Notes: generated by a model not told the origin, from the letters alone. Counted from the stretch's first letter, positions 1 through 8,090 are shown. The stretch: 11,220 nucleotides of DNA from Ruthenibacterium sp. (GCA_020025235.1 JAHHSL010000048.1:1-11220); one strand, 5' to 3'. Translations and numbers: made by a program.

Positions 1-34
1 CCCGTTGCAAAACGGGTACAGCCGCAAGTGCGGC
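1..34 (-). other. Two tandem small hairpins in the leader of the leftward transcript
   Basis: Just downstream of the predicted leftward start near 39 lie two perfect short inverted repeats: GCCGC/GCGGC with a 4-base loop (21-34) and CCCGTT/AACGGG with a 4-base loop (1-16), separated by 4 bases. No U-tract follows either inside the window, so they are not obvious terminators. They could be a structured 5' leader continuing beyond the edge. I cannot assign them to a known riboswitch class. Confidence 0.4.
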
Positions 35-45
35 GCTTTGGGGTT

Positions 46-75
46 ATTATACCATATTACAAGCCGGTGAAACAA
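46..75 (-). promoter_or_regulatory. Leftward sigma-A-type promoter leaving the window
   Basis: Read on the minus strand there is TTGTTT (75 to 70), an 18-bp spacer and a perfect TATAAT (51 to 46), with a start expected near position 39. The -35 hexamer lies inside an inverted repeat, GCCGGT/ACCGGC at 63-80 with a 6-base loop, which could be an operator or coincidence. The driven gene lies beyond the left edge. The -10 is a perfect match; the -35 is weaker. Confidence 0.6.
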
Positions 76-137
76 CCGGCTGCAGATGGAATCTGCGGTT
101 TTCCTTTGCTTTTTGCGCCGCATCGTTCCGCATAAAG

Positions 138-182
138 AGAACCTCCCGACGCCGCTTCCCGCGTCAGGAGGTTCTTTTCTTT
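138..182. terminator. Terminator hairpin downstream of the AraC-type regulator gene
   Basis: A 15-bp stem (138-152 with 161-175, one C/A mismatch at 147/166) has an 8-base loop. On the plus strand it is followed by a TTTCTTTTG tract. On the minus strand, the direction of the regulator ending at 248, the tail is the weaker TCTCTTTATG. It most likely ends the minus-strand transcript and may work in both directions. Confidence 0.7.
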
Positions 183-247
183 TGTTGTGCGGGCGTTCCG
201 TCTGCCCGAGACATCTGTTCTTCGTTCAGCCGGACGCCTTTCTCGGT

Positions 248-2464
248 TTATTTTTTCACGCTTTCTTCGGTGTTTTCCTCCACAAAATCGCGCGGGCTCA
301 TCCCGAATGTGCGCTGGAACGCACGCTTGAAGGAATACTCATTATCATAGCCCACTTCGCCTGCGATCTCACTCGGGCAGTACCCGCGCAGATTCAAAAG
401 TTCCTTAGCGCGCTCCATACGCTTGTTCGTGATGTAGTTGTAGAAGTTTTCGCCCGCCGCTTTTTTGAAAATACGGGAAATGCTTGCATTGGAAACGCCA
501 AACCGATCACTCAGCAGATTGAGCGACAAATCCGGATCGAACACATTTTCATCCACATACCGCACCAGAGAGCGATCCACATTGGACGCCGCCTCCTGCT
601 TTTTCTGCTTGATCTCGCTGCAAAGCTTCTGCATTGAAACATCCGCATCCTGGAACACCTTTTCCAGATTCTGCGCATAGCCGGGTTCGTTGATTTCCAC
701 CAGGATCTGCGGCGGGATCTTGGCATCCATAACAATGCGGCGCATGGTCTCATACAGCATGGTTTCGATGCGCTGCACCATGGCGCGCCCCGGATTGATC
801 CGCTTGTTTTCCTCGTACAGCTGATGCAGGATCGTACCCGCCTGCTTTTCGTTTCCTTCGCGGATCGCCCGCGTCAGCTGGCTTTCCCAGTCCAGCGGAT
901 AGAAATATTCTGCCGCAGGGCTTGCACAGATCACAGCGCTTGCCCCGCCGCTCGTGTTCATGGCTTCGATTGCCGACTGATAGGATGCGCTGATCCCGAT
1001 CAGGCCCTTTCGGGGACAGCCGATGTAGATGCGGCATTCGATATCCTGCTTCTGCAGTGCTTCATACAGGGCTTCTGCCAGCTCCATGCCCACATCTTTT
1101 TCCGGCATTTTCATAAATTCGACGATGATCGCCGTATTGTTTTCGATGTTTTCCACGATTTCGCAGTGGCTCTGCCCCAGCTGCACCTTCTGCACCTGCT
1201 GGCGCAGTGTCAGCAGGAAGCGCAGCTGATCTTTTGCCTTTTCTGCCGCTCCCAGCTGCTCGTCATCCTCGCGCTGGACAACAAATACGGTATACGCATA
1301 ATCGCACAGGAACGGGATATCCCCGACATTCAGCATTTCGGACATATCATCGGAAAAATATCCTTTCAGCAAACGAATATTCATCTGCTCACGCATGTCG
1401 ATCTGATAGGTTTCGATCGCGCGTTCCAGCGTTTCCTTGCTTTCGCACAGCTGCTCGATGCCTTCTTCAATGGCCTCCATGCTCGTCTCCCCGTTCTGCG
1501 GCTCTTTGGTGTGCTTTTTCAGGGCGCTTGCCACACGGTAAATGGGGCGGTACTGGATATTCGCCACCGCATAGGACAAAAATGCCCCCAGTGTCGCCAG
1601 CAGCAAAAGCAGCAGATAGCCGCCCACGCTGTGCAGCAGATCCGCATATTCCGGTTCATATTCCATTTCATAAGTAAACAGCGAATTTCGGCTTTCATAA
1701 ACGGATTTGACCGTCGATCTGTCCGCGCTGCGCATCGTTTCCGAAAGGCATACGTTTCCGTAGCTGTCCAGCAGCTTCACCGAAACGACCTGCTCGCTGC
1801 TCACCTGTGCAAGCGTCTGGCAGATCTTGTTCTTATCAATATACACCACCGCAAAGGCACGCGGCGAATCCAGAAGATCAAGCGGGCGGGAATACACGAT
1901 GCATCCGCCGCTTTCCATGGTAACATCCTCGATCAGGCCTGTCATGCTTTCGCCCGTCTGCCCAAGCAGATCACGCCGGACAAACAGCTCTGACATATTG
2001 CCCAGCTGCGAAATATAATTCTGGTACGCATCCAGCGTAAACCAGCCCTTCGGGGTGATCGCCGTATCCTTTCTGCCGTACAAAACCGCGATATCCCGGA
2101 TCATCTCGTTCGACGCACAGATCGTATTGAGCCCCTGCGAAATTTCCCGGCGCTTGAGCACATCGAATTCTTCATCAAAAACATCGGTATCGGATTTATA
2201 CTTCTGCACCCATACGGCGTCATCCAGGAAATTTACGACACGGTCTGCGGTTTCCCACACACCGTCCATCAGTTCCACGATTTTTTCTCCCTGTGCATCC
2301 TGCTTTTCCGCTTCTGCAAGCTGACGTTCCTTCTGGGTCGTCCGTGCAATGATGATCGTTCCCACCATGAGCGTACCAACAAAAAGAAGAAGGTACGAAA
2401 AGAAATAACGCTGAAACCCTCTATCGTGCAAAAAGGTAAAATTCTGACGCATTTTGCTTTTCAC
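248..2464 (-). CDS. Membrane-anchored AraC-family transcriptional regulator (YesN-like, extracellular sensor)
   Basis: A sensor and DNA-binding regulator in one chain of 738 residues. It has a short cytoplasmic N-terminus, a first membrane helix at about 21-40, an extracellular part of about 240 residues (probably Cache-like, judged by layout only), and a second helix at about 281-301 rich in Leu. A charged, possibly coiled-coil stretch follows at about 325-365, then a degenerate GGDEF-like region at about 390-505 ending in the pattern YIGCPRKGL...SYQSAIEAM seen in CdaR/YesN-type regulators. The C-terminal AraC double helix-turn-helix is at about 629-729, with the typical ending EIAGEVGYDNEYSFKRAFQR and GMSPRDF. 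Start: GTG at 2464 is preceded by AAGGTG with 5-base spacing. An in-frame GTG at 2488 has no ribosome site, and an ATG at 2452 is also possible. It follows the substrate-binding protein gene by 29 bases and is probably co-transcribed. Such proteins usually control neighbouring sugar uptake and hydrolase genes; the ligand is unknown. Confidence 0.92.
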   Translation of the reverse strand: MKSKMRQNFTFLHDRGFQRYFFSYLLLFVGTLMVGTIIIARTTQKERQLAEAEKQDAQGEKIVELMDGVWETADRVVNFLDDAVWVQKYKSDTDVFDEEFDVLKRREISQGLNTICASNEMIRDIAVLYGRKDTAITPKGWFTLDAYQNYISQLGNMSELFVRRDLLGQTGESMTGLIEDVTMESGGCIVYSRPLDLLDSPRAFAVVYIDKNKICQTLAQVSSEQVVSVKLLDSYGNVCLSETMRSADRSTVKSVYESRNSLFTYEMEYEPEYADLLHSVGGYLLLLLLATLGAFLSYAVANIQYRPIYRVASALKKHTKEPQNGETSMEAIEEGIEQLCESKETLERAIETYQIDMREQMNIRLLKGYFSDDMSEMLNVGDIPFLCDYAYTVFVVQREDDEQLGAAEKAKDQLRFLLTLRQQVQKVQLGQSHCEIVENIENNTAIIVEFMKMPEKDVGMELAEALYEALQKQDIECRIYIGCPRKGLIGISASYQSAIEAMNTSGGASAVICASPAAEYFYPLDWESQLTRAIREGNEKQAGTILHQLYEENKRINPGRAMVQRIETMLYETMRRIVMDAKIPPQILVEINEPGYAQNLEKVFQDADVSMQKLCSEIKQKKQEAASNVDRSLVRYVDENVFDPDLSLNLLSDRFGVSNASISRIFKKAAGENFYNYITNKRMERAKELLNLRGYCPSEIAGEVGYDNEYSFKRAFQRTFGMSPRDFVEENTEESVKK

Positions 2465-2493
2465 TTTTTCACCTTGCCTTATCTCCACTTAAC

Positions 2494-4119
2494 TTAAGAC
2501 GCGATCTTTTCCAGATAGCGTTCATATCTCGCCTGCGTGATCGCAAGAAGCTCCTCCAGCCCCAAGCGATCCAGCTTTTCCACTTCATTGTCAAATTCAG
2601 ACATCGGGACAATGCCGCTGACAAGCTTCAGCGCCAGTTCCTTGGATGCGATTTCCAGATTGTTCTGCAGTTCATTGATCCGCACTGCCTCCTCCTGTGT
2701 CGGCACTGCAAGATAATTTTCGATCTGATCGGGATACTTTTTATCGTAACCGATCATCATGGATGCAACCTTGCTTCGCCGTTCGGTCAGCGGGTCTGCC
2801 GACGATCTGCTTTCGACGTCCACATCCTGTATGCGCGGCAGCACGCCGTTCCAAAGGATCGCGCCCTCTGCACTGCGTTCTTCTTTCAGCTTTTCAAATG
2901 TAAGACCCGGGATCAGCTTGATCTTCCCGTTTTCATCGCGCGTATAGTTGACGCCCTCCTGCCCGTAAGCGGTCAACAGCTTGTACTCATCGGAAAAAAC
3001 AAGGTCTAAAAGACGCGCGACCGCCTGCGGATTTTTGCAGTCCTTCGTCACCACGAAGCGTTCCCACAGAAAATTTCCCGGCTCGCTCATAACCGCAGGC
3101 TTCACGCCTTCCAATGCATCAAGCGGCATCAGCGGCATGTAAAACGCATTCGGCTCGATCGCCTGCACGGCAGTATCGTTCCACGATACGTCCGGATAAT
3201 CCCAGATCGCCGCGACCCTGTTTTCCCTGCGCAGCTGATCCAGAAGATCGTAATTGCCCGATACGCCGATGCTGATGATCCCCTCCTGCACAAGCTGGTT
3301 CAGATATGTAAAATACTCTTTCACATGCGGCTGTTTCCACGGAGAAACCGCCTTTTTGTTCTGCGGGTCGATCGCCAGTGTCCCGGTGCCGAGATCGAAC
3401 CACTGCGCAATCGCCGTGCGGAAAGAGCTGCAGTCAACAAACAGGATCTCATCCTTCTCTCCGTTCCCGTTTGCATCCTGTTCCCGGAACGCGCGCAGCA
3501 TCTGCGTAAATTCCTCCAGCGTTTTCGGTTCTTCGATCCCAAGGCGGTCGGCCCAATCCTTGCGGTACTGGATGGTGAAGCTTCCGTCGCAGTTATCCTG
3601 ACCCTTATACCTTTTTTTCTGCACATTGCAGAACCAATAGATGTTTCCATCCTCGGCTGTTGTCAGCGGCCGGATCAGCGGATATGTATGATCGAACGCC
3701 TCCCGCGCCGGGCCTTCGGAATATTGTTCCACGATTTCGTTGATCGGAACAATGATGCCCCGCTGCGCCAGCAGCATCAGCGTGGAATCATCCATGCCGT
3801 TCGCCTTTATGATATCCGGCAGCTTGCGGTTTCCGGAAAGCCGCGTCTGCAAAAGCATCTGATACTTGTCCGCCGGCACGACTTCCCACTCGATCGCAAG
3901 ATTTTTATCCTCCAACATTTTTTTCAGCTGCTGGAATGAGCCGTACTGTTCCACCTCGCTCCAATCGTTGCAGGGTGCCCAGCCCTCTGTGCCGAGAATC
4001 GTCAGCCTGTCGCCGTGCGTCTGATCACTGCCCTGTTTTTCGTTTGCCCCGCATCCGGCAAACATCAGCAAGATCAAACAGACTGACAGCATCCATGCCG
4101 CAGCACTCTTTTTTTTCAT
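2494..4119 (-). CDS. Lipoprotein ABC-transporter substrate-binding protein (LipO-like, carbohydrate)
   Basis: A 541-residue extracellular solute-binding lipoprotein, of the length usual for the LipO/YtcQ-like group that feeds oligosaccharides to ABC permeases. The N-terminus is a lipoprotein signal: MKKK, a hydrophobic core, and a lipobox ending FAGC with Cys23 as the lipid-modified residue. The body shows features of this family, including PDIIKANGMDDSTLMLLAQRG (residues 101-121, a periplasmic-binding fold region) and an EF-hand-like loop D215-A-N-G-N-G-E-K-D-E224 like the calcium loop of alginate-binding AlgQ proteins. Start: ATG at 4119 has GGGAGGA 6 bases upstream. An in-frame ATG at 4149 lies before that ribosome site and is rejected. 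No permease gene follows; the next gene is the AraC sensor, so the transport partner must be elsewhere. The ligand is inferred to be a glycan fragment, from context only. Confidence 0.92.
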   Translation of the reverse strand: MKKKSAAAWMLSVCLILLMFAGCGANEKQGSDQTHGDRLTILGTEGWAPCNDWSEVEQYGSFQQLKKMLEDKNLAIEWEVVPADKYQMLLQTRLSGNRKLPDIIKANGMDDSTLMLLAQRGIIVPINEIVEQYSEGPAREAFDHTYPLIRPLTTAEDGNIYWFCNVQKKRYKGQDNCDGSFTIQYRKDWADRLGIEEPKTLEEFTQMLRAFREQDANGNGEKDEILFVDCSSFRTAIAQWFDLGTGTLAIDPQNKKAVSPWKQPHVKEYFTYLNQLVQEGIISIGVSGNYDLLDQLRRENRVAAIWDYPDVSWNDTAVQAIEPNAFYMPLMPLDALEGVKPAVMSEPGNFLWERFVVTKDCKNPQAVARLLDLVFSDEYKLLTAYGQEGVNYTRDENGKIKLIPGLTFEKLKEERSAEGAILWNGVLPRIQDVDVESRSSADPLTERRSKVASMMIGYDKKYPDQIENYLAVPTQEEAVRINELQNNLEIASKELALKLVSGIVPMSEFDNEVEKLDRLGLEELLAITQARYERYLEKIAS

Positions 4120-4176
4120 ATAGATTCCTCCCAAAGAACATCTGCTCATGTTTTTCGAAAGCCTTGTATCTTTTTA

Positions 4177-4205
4177 AGTATATCTGTTATTTTGCATAAA
4201 ATCAA
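4177..4205 (-). promoter_or_regulatory. Promoter of the substrate-binding protein / AraC sensor unit
   Basis: On the minus strand TTGATT (4205 to 4200), a 17-bp spacer and TATACT (4182 to 4177) form a good sigma-A-type promoter. Transcription would start near 4170, giving a leader of about 50 bases before the ATG at 4119. Confidence 0.75.
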
Positions 4206-4223
4206 CTTTTGCTCATACAAAAT

Positions 4224-4263
4224 ATGTGCACATCGTTGAACATAATTTTCACAATACACAATA
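4224..4263. promoter_or_regulatory. Candidate operator elements between the divergent promoters
   Basis: Two small sequence symmetries lie between the divergent promoters: a perfect 10-bp palindrome ATGTGCACAT at 4224-4233, and a perfect tandem pair CACAATA-CACAATA at 4250-4263, ending 11 bases upstream of the plus-strand -35. AraC-family regulators usually bind direct repeats near the -35, so the tandem pair fits that position, although its 7-base period is shorter than the roughly 21-base spacing typical of the family. Binding is inference, and chance is possible in this AT-rich spacer. Confidence 0.3.
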
Positions 4264-4274
4264 TTTTCATTCTG

Positions 4275-4302
4275 TTGACTTTGCTTTCCCCCATTTTATA
4301 AT
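4275..4302 (+). promoter_or_regulatory. Promoter of the three-gene glycosidase operon
   Basis: TTGACT at 4275-4280, a 16-bp spacer and a perfect TATAAT at 4297-4302. The predicted start near 4309 leaves a leader of about 35 bases before the ATG at 4345. It is divergent from the minus-strand promoter at 4177-4205, so one regulator bound between could affect both. Confidence 0.8.
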
Positions 4303-4344
4303 TTAGAGTGAATATGTTTGGCAAAACGCCGAGGAGGAGTTTCA

Positions 4345-6231
4345 ATGTCCGTTTCTATTGCTGTTCTTACAAGGGACGAAAGCGATGTGTTATCGCTTCT
4401 GAAAAGCTGCAGCGACGTATCAGTTACCGTATTCGATTTCCAGTCGCTTACCACAGGCTGTCTCGATCCTTTCGACTGCGCCTGCATTCTCGGCGGCACA
4501 CGAAAAGAGCCTCTTGCCTTATCTGCCAAGAACCGTACGATCGTGGAAGATTTTGCGGCTTCCGGCAAAAAAGTGCTGTTTGAATATGCGATCAGTTTCT
4601 GCGAAAATTACTGCAAGAATCCGGAATCCACGCGTTTCCTGCGCCTTGTCTGCGCCGACAGCGAGCTGTCCGGCCTGCCCGAAGGCACGCTTCTGGATGA
4701 CCAGTGCAATCTCCGCGCGGCTCCGTACTATCACAGCCGCTTGGCAAAGCCCATTTTAATGTATAAAAAAGGTCTTTCCGAACACTCGAACCAGGCGCTT
4801 TCCGAAGAAGACCGCGCCGATTTCGGCCAGTACGGCATCTGGCTGGAAACGCCCCGCACGGCGGTGTGCTCGTTCTGCCTTTCCAATTTTATCCGCGCCC
4901 GTTTTTCGCCGGTCCACGCATGGCGCAAGGTCATCACTTCCCTTTTCAGCTGGCTGTGCGACACCCCGCTTTCCTTCGAGGGCAAATTCCCCGATTACTA
5001 CACCTGCAACCGGGAATCCACGCTTCGTGAAACCGCCGATGCCGCCGTGCGCTGGTTCGAGCGTTCCGGCATGCTGATCGACGATGGCGCCGAGGGCGTT
5101 CTGGAAGGACTTGCAACCGAGATCATGCCGGACGGCAGCCAGAAGCTTGCCGATCCGATCCGCACCGACTGCGCGGGTGAAGCGGCAATGGCGTACTTCT
5201 TCCATTATCTTGCCTCCAACGATCCGCAGAGCCTGCGCCGCGCCAATGCACTGGAAGCCTTTGTCTATGACCGCATGCAGATCAAATCCGGCCGCTTTGC
5301 AGGCATGCTGCGCTGGACGAACGTCGCGTGGGGCGTGTGCTATCAGGATGATATGGCGCGCGCCATGTTTGTTACGCTGTTCAAAGCACTGTACGGCAAG
5401 GGACGCGAATATCTGCCCCAGTGCCGTGCGGCGCTCGGCTTCTTAATGGATACCACCGGCCCGGACGGTCTGCGTCCTGCCCGCACGGATAACCTGAACA
5501 TGACGGACGAGGACTACCGTGCCCTTTCCGAAAAGGACGGTGCCTTCCCGTGTGCCCATTACAATGCATTTTATCTTGCATGTCTGCTTTTGTATGGTAA
5601 AATGGAACACGATGAGCGCTGCCTTGCCGTTGGCGAACGGGGCATGCGTTCCCTGATGAAAACTTATCCGAAAACCATTCGCGAACAGAGCGAAACCGAA
5701 GAGTTGTGCCGTCTGCTCCTGCCGCTTTCCTGGCTGTATTACGCCACCGGCAAGGAAGAAGACCGCGAAATGCTGTATACGGTCGTGCGCGATCTGGAAA
5801 AAATGCGTGATCCCTCCGGCGCTTATCTGGAATGGGACAGCGATTATTCCGCCGCCTGCAGCAAGCAGGAGGACGGCGAATGCTCCCTGCTGAGCCGCAA
5901 CGGCGACCCGGTCGTCGATCTTCTTTACAGCAACAACTGGGTCCCGCTTGGAATGCTGCAGGCGTATTTTGTCACCGGAGATCCGGCACTGTATGAAAAA
6001 TTTGAAGAGCACGCCCGCTTCATTTCCCGCGCACAGATCCACAGTGATGACCCGCACATCGACGGTGCATGGGCACGCGGCTTCGACACCCAGCTTATGG
6101 AGGTTTACGGCCTTCCCAATGACGTTGGCTGGGGTCCCTGGGCAATTGAAAGCGGATGGACAGTTGCAGAAATCATCGCCGGCCTTTACAGCGGCGTTTT
6201 GAAAAATGAATTGAAAGGGTTTTACAAATGA
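4345..6231 (+). CDS. Unrecognised protein: GATase-like N-terminal part plus alpha/alpha-toroid; possible glycosidase
   Basis: First gene of the operon, 628 residues, no signal peptide or membrane helix, so cytoplasmic. Residues 1-210 look like an alpha/beta class-I-glutamine-amidotransferase-like fold (as in the trimerisation domain of GH42 beta-galactosidases): a first strand SVSIAVLT, then DPFDCACILGG and AASGKKVLFEYA, but no obvious catalytic Cys-His-Glu triad. Residues 225-620 are a run of paired helices with aromatic, acidic turns, typical of a six-hairpin (alpha/alpha)6 toroid. Likely functional motifs are YQDDMAR (333-339), NGDPVVDLLYSNNW (519-532), HIDGAWARGFD (571-581) and DVGWGPWAIESGWT (593-606). 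Carboxylates D335, D336, D573 and E602 are candidates for catalysis (inference). Start: ATG with GAGGAGG about 7 bases upstream; a TTG at 4318 is rejected. The stop overlaps the next start as ATGA. It may be a new glycoside hydrolase, lyase or epimerase; I cannot place it in a family. Confidence 0.85.
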   Translation: MSVSIAVLTRDESDVLSLLKSCSDVSVTVFDFQSLTTGCLDPFDCACILGGTRKEPLALSAKNRTIVEDFAASGKKVLFEYAISFCENYCKNPESTRFLRLVCADSELSGLPEGTLLDDQCNLRAAPYYHSRLAKPILMYKKGLSEHSNQALSEEDRADFGQYGIWLETPRTAVCSFCLSNFIRARFSPVHAWRKVITSLFSWLCDTPLSFEGKFPDYYTCNRESTLRETADAAVRWFERSGMLIDDGAEGVLEGLATEIMPDGSQKLADPIRTDCAGEAAMAYFFHYLASNDPQSLRRANALEAFVYDRMQIKSGRFAGMLRWTNVAWGVCYQDDMARAMFVTLFKALYGKGREYLPQCRAALGFLMDTTGPDGLRPARTDNLNMTDEDYRALSEKDGAFPCAHYNAFYLACLLLYGKMEHDERCLAVGERGMRSLMKTYPKTIREQSETEELCRLLLPLSWLYYATGKEEDREMLYTVVRDLEKMRDPSGAYLEWDSDYSAACSKQEDGECSLLSRNGDPVVDLLYSNNWVPLGMLQAYFVTGDPALYEKFEEHARFISRAQIHSDDPHIDGAWARGFDTQLMEVYGLPNDVGWGPWAIESGWTVAEIIAGLYSGVLKNELKGFYK

Positions 6232-8090
6232 AACACATTGCTGTTTTCCCGCGCGAACTGCCGGAGGAGCTGACCGCCGGCTTCGCAGAAATGGTATCGC
6301 ATGAAGGCTTTACCATCGCCCCCGACGGCATTCCCGTCACGGCCTGCAAAGGCGAAACGTATTCGGTTCGCCGCAGCGCAGACGGCCTTGCCGTCTCCTA
6401 TCAGACGCCGGTCCAGTTTTTCCGTGCGCTCTCTTACTTAAAGGAAGGCGATCTTACCCCCTGTGAAATTGACCGCCAGCCCGTTTTCAAGCGCAACGGC
6501 ATCATGCTGGACTGCTCGCGCAACGCCGTTCCCACTCTGGATACGATCCGTTCCATTCTGCGCAAAATGGCGCTTATGGGGCTGAATACAGCCATGCTGT
6601 ATACGGAGGATACCTATGAGATCCCCACCCGCCCGTATTTCGGCTATCTGCGCGGCCGCTACTCTCTGGAGGATATCCGCGCACTGGACGATTACGCGGC
6701 AGATCTCGGCATCGAGCTGGTTCCCTGCATCCAGACCCTTGCGCATCTGGAGCGTGCGCTCCACTGGCCGCAGGTTGATCCGGATATCCGCGATACAAAC
6801 GATATCATGATGGTCGGCGAGGAGAAGGTCTACCAGTTCATCGACGAAATGCTCGACGCTGTCACCAAGGCGTTCCGCACCAAGCGCATCCATATCGGCA
6901 TGGATGAAGCATGGTCGCTCGGCCTTGGGAACTATCGCTTCAAGCACGGCTTTGTTCCCGCCCCGCAGCTGATGAAAGAACATCTTGCCAAGGTGTGCGA
7001 ACTGGTGCATAAGCACGGGCTGGAACCGATGATCTGGAGCGATATGTATCTGCGCATGTGCTCGCCCACAGGCGGATATTACGATGCGCCCGACGTGCTG
7101 CCCCAGGATGTGCTGGACGCCGCCCGCGACGACGTCGGCCTTGTGTACTGGGATTATTACCACAGCGATCCGGCCGAGTATCAGCGCCTGATGAAAATTC
7201 ACGAACAGCTAAATCCCGACTTTATTTTCGCCGGCGGCCTTTGGACATGGACCGGCCCTGTTCCCAACCCCCAGAAGATCCGCAGCACCTCCATTCCCGC
7301 GCTCAAGGAATGTGAAGCGCACGGCATCCGCGAGGTCCTTTCGACGGCATGGGGCGACAACGGCGCCGAAGCTTCCCTGCTGACCGCTTTGTACGGAATG
7401 CAGCTGTACGCCGAATACGATTACACCGGCCGCACGGATGAAGAAAGCCTTGCCGAACGCTTTGCCGCCTGCACCGGTGAACATGCCGATGCATTCTTCC
7501 GCATGGACGAATTCAACATGCTGCCGGGGATCACGCCGCACTGCGAAGACCCCGTCAATGCATCGAAATTCCTGCTGTATGAAGATCCGCTCCTTCCGCT
7601 GTTTAGTGCAGATACAGCCGGACTTTCCTTTACCGATCATTACCGTGCACTTGCGGAATCCTACACTTCCTACACAAGCGAAGATCCCGCCTTTGAAGCA
7701 CTGTATCGTTTTTATCAGTCCCTTGCCGAGCTTCTTTCGCTCAAATGCCTCTGGCGCGAACAGGCTGCCGAGGTTCAGCGCTCGAACGCCGCGCAGGCTG
7801 TCCAGCTTGCGGAAAAATGTGCCAAGAGCTGCGATGCATGCAAGCTTGCGTGGTATACGCTCTGGAAAAAGACCAACCGTCCCTATGGCTTTGAAGTCAT
7901 CGACGTGCGCCTTTCCGGCCTGAAGGGCCGCTTTGAAACCGCCGCACGCGAAATGCTTGCTCTGCAGAACGGGGAAATCGAATCTATCGAAACGCTTTCT
8001 GCCGAAAAGCTGCGCTATATCACGGATGAGGAAGGACGCTTCAACGGCTGCTATGCCTGGAGCGACTGCATCTCTGCGTGCCGCATCTAA
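6228..8090 (+). CDS. GH20 beta-N-acetylhexosaminidase (GH20C type), cytoplasmic
   Basis: An exo-acting enzyme that removes terminal beta-GlcNAc/GalNAc by substrate-assisted catalysis. It has 620 residues and no signal peptide. Residues 1-85 form a small alpha/beta domain. The TIM barrel starts at about 88 (FKRNGIMLDCSRNAVPT) and carries the family signature IHIGMDEAW at 221-229, with the D226-E227 catalytic pair. Other pocket residues are W270 (IWSD), a Tyr in YWDYYHSD (307-314; Y310 or Y311 probably stabilises the oxazolinium), W339/W341 (GGLWTWTG) and W375 (TAWGDNGAE). Residues about 450-620 are a helical tail like that of streptococcal GH20C enzymes, which hydrolyse both GlcNAc and GalNAc linkages; overall length matches that group. 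Start ATG has AAAGGG 8 bases upstream and overlaps the previous stop by 4 bases, so it is translationally coupled. The family call is firm; the natural substrate is inferred to be an imported HexNAc-containing oligosaccharide. Confidence 0.94.
   Translation: MKHIAVFPRELPEELTAGFAEMVSHEGFTIAPDGIPVTACKGETYSVRRSADGLAVSYQTPVQFFRALSYLKEGDLTPCEIDRQPVFKRNGIMLDCSRNAVPTLDTIRSILRKMALMGLNTAMLYTEDTYEIPTRPYFGYLRGRYSLEDIRALDDYAADLGIELVPCIQTLAHLERALHWPQVDPDIRDTNDIMMVGEEKVYQFIDEMLDAVTKAFRTKRIHIGMDEAWSLGLGNYRFKHGFVPAPQLMKEHLAKVCELVHKHGLEPMIWSDMYLRMCSPTGGYYDAPDVLPQDVLDAARDDVGLVYWDYYHSDPAEYQRLMKIHEQLNPDFIFAGGLWTWTGPVPNPQKIRSTSIPALKECEAHGIREVLSTAWGDNGAEASLLTALYGMQLYAEYDYTGRTDEESLAERFAACTGEHADAFFRMDEFNMLPGITPHCEDPVNASKFLLYEDPLLPLFSADTAGLSFTDHYRALAESYTSYTSEDPAFEALYRFYQSLAELLSLKCLWREQAAEVQRSNAAQAVQLAEKCAKSCDACKLAWYTLWKKTNRPYGFEVIDVRLSGLKGRFETAAREMLALQNGEIESIETLSAEKLRYITDEEGRFNGCYAWSDCISACRI

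Noticed and set aside
824..1993. A 389-codon open frame on the plus strand opposite the AraC regulator gene.
   Set aside because: The regulator on the minus strand has clear membrane helices and an AraC DNA-binding domain. The plus-strand translation is low in recognisable structure and is an antisense shadow.
4120..4149. An upstream in-frame ATG at 4149 for the substrate-binding protein.
   Set aside because: The GGGAGGA ribosome site and the lipoprotein signal peptide both fit the ATG at 4119; starting at 4149 would put extra residues before the signal peptide.
4236..4254. A possible imperfect palindrome TTGAACATAATTTTCACAA in the divergent region.
   Set aside because: Only the outermost three bases and a few inner positions match on folding back, no better than chance in AT-rich DNA.
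5443..6057. A 204-codon open frame on the minus strand opposite the unrecognised toroid gene.
   Set aside because: The plus-strand gene has promoter, ribosome site and operon context. The minus-strand frame has none and looks like a shadow.
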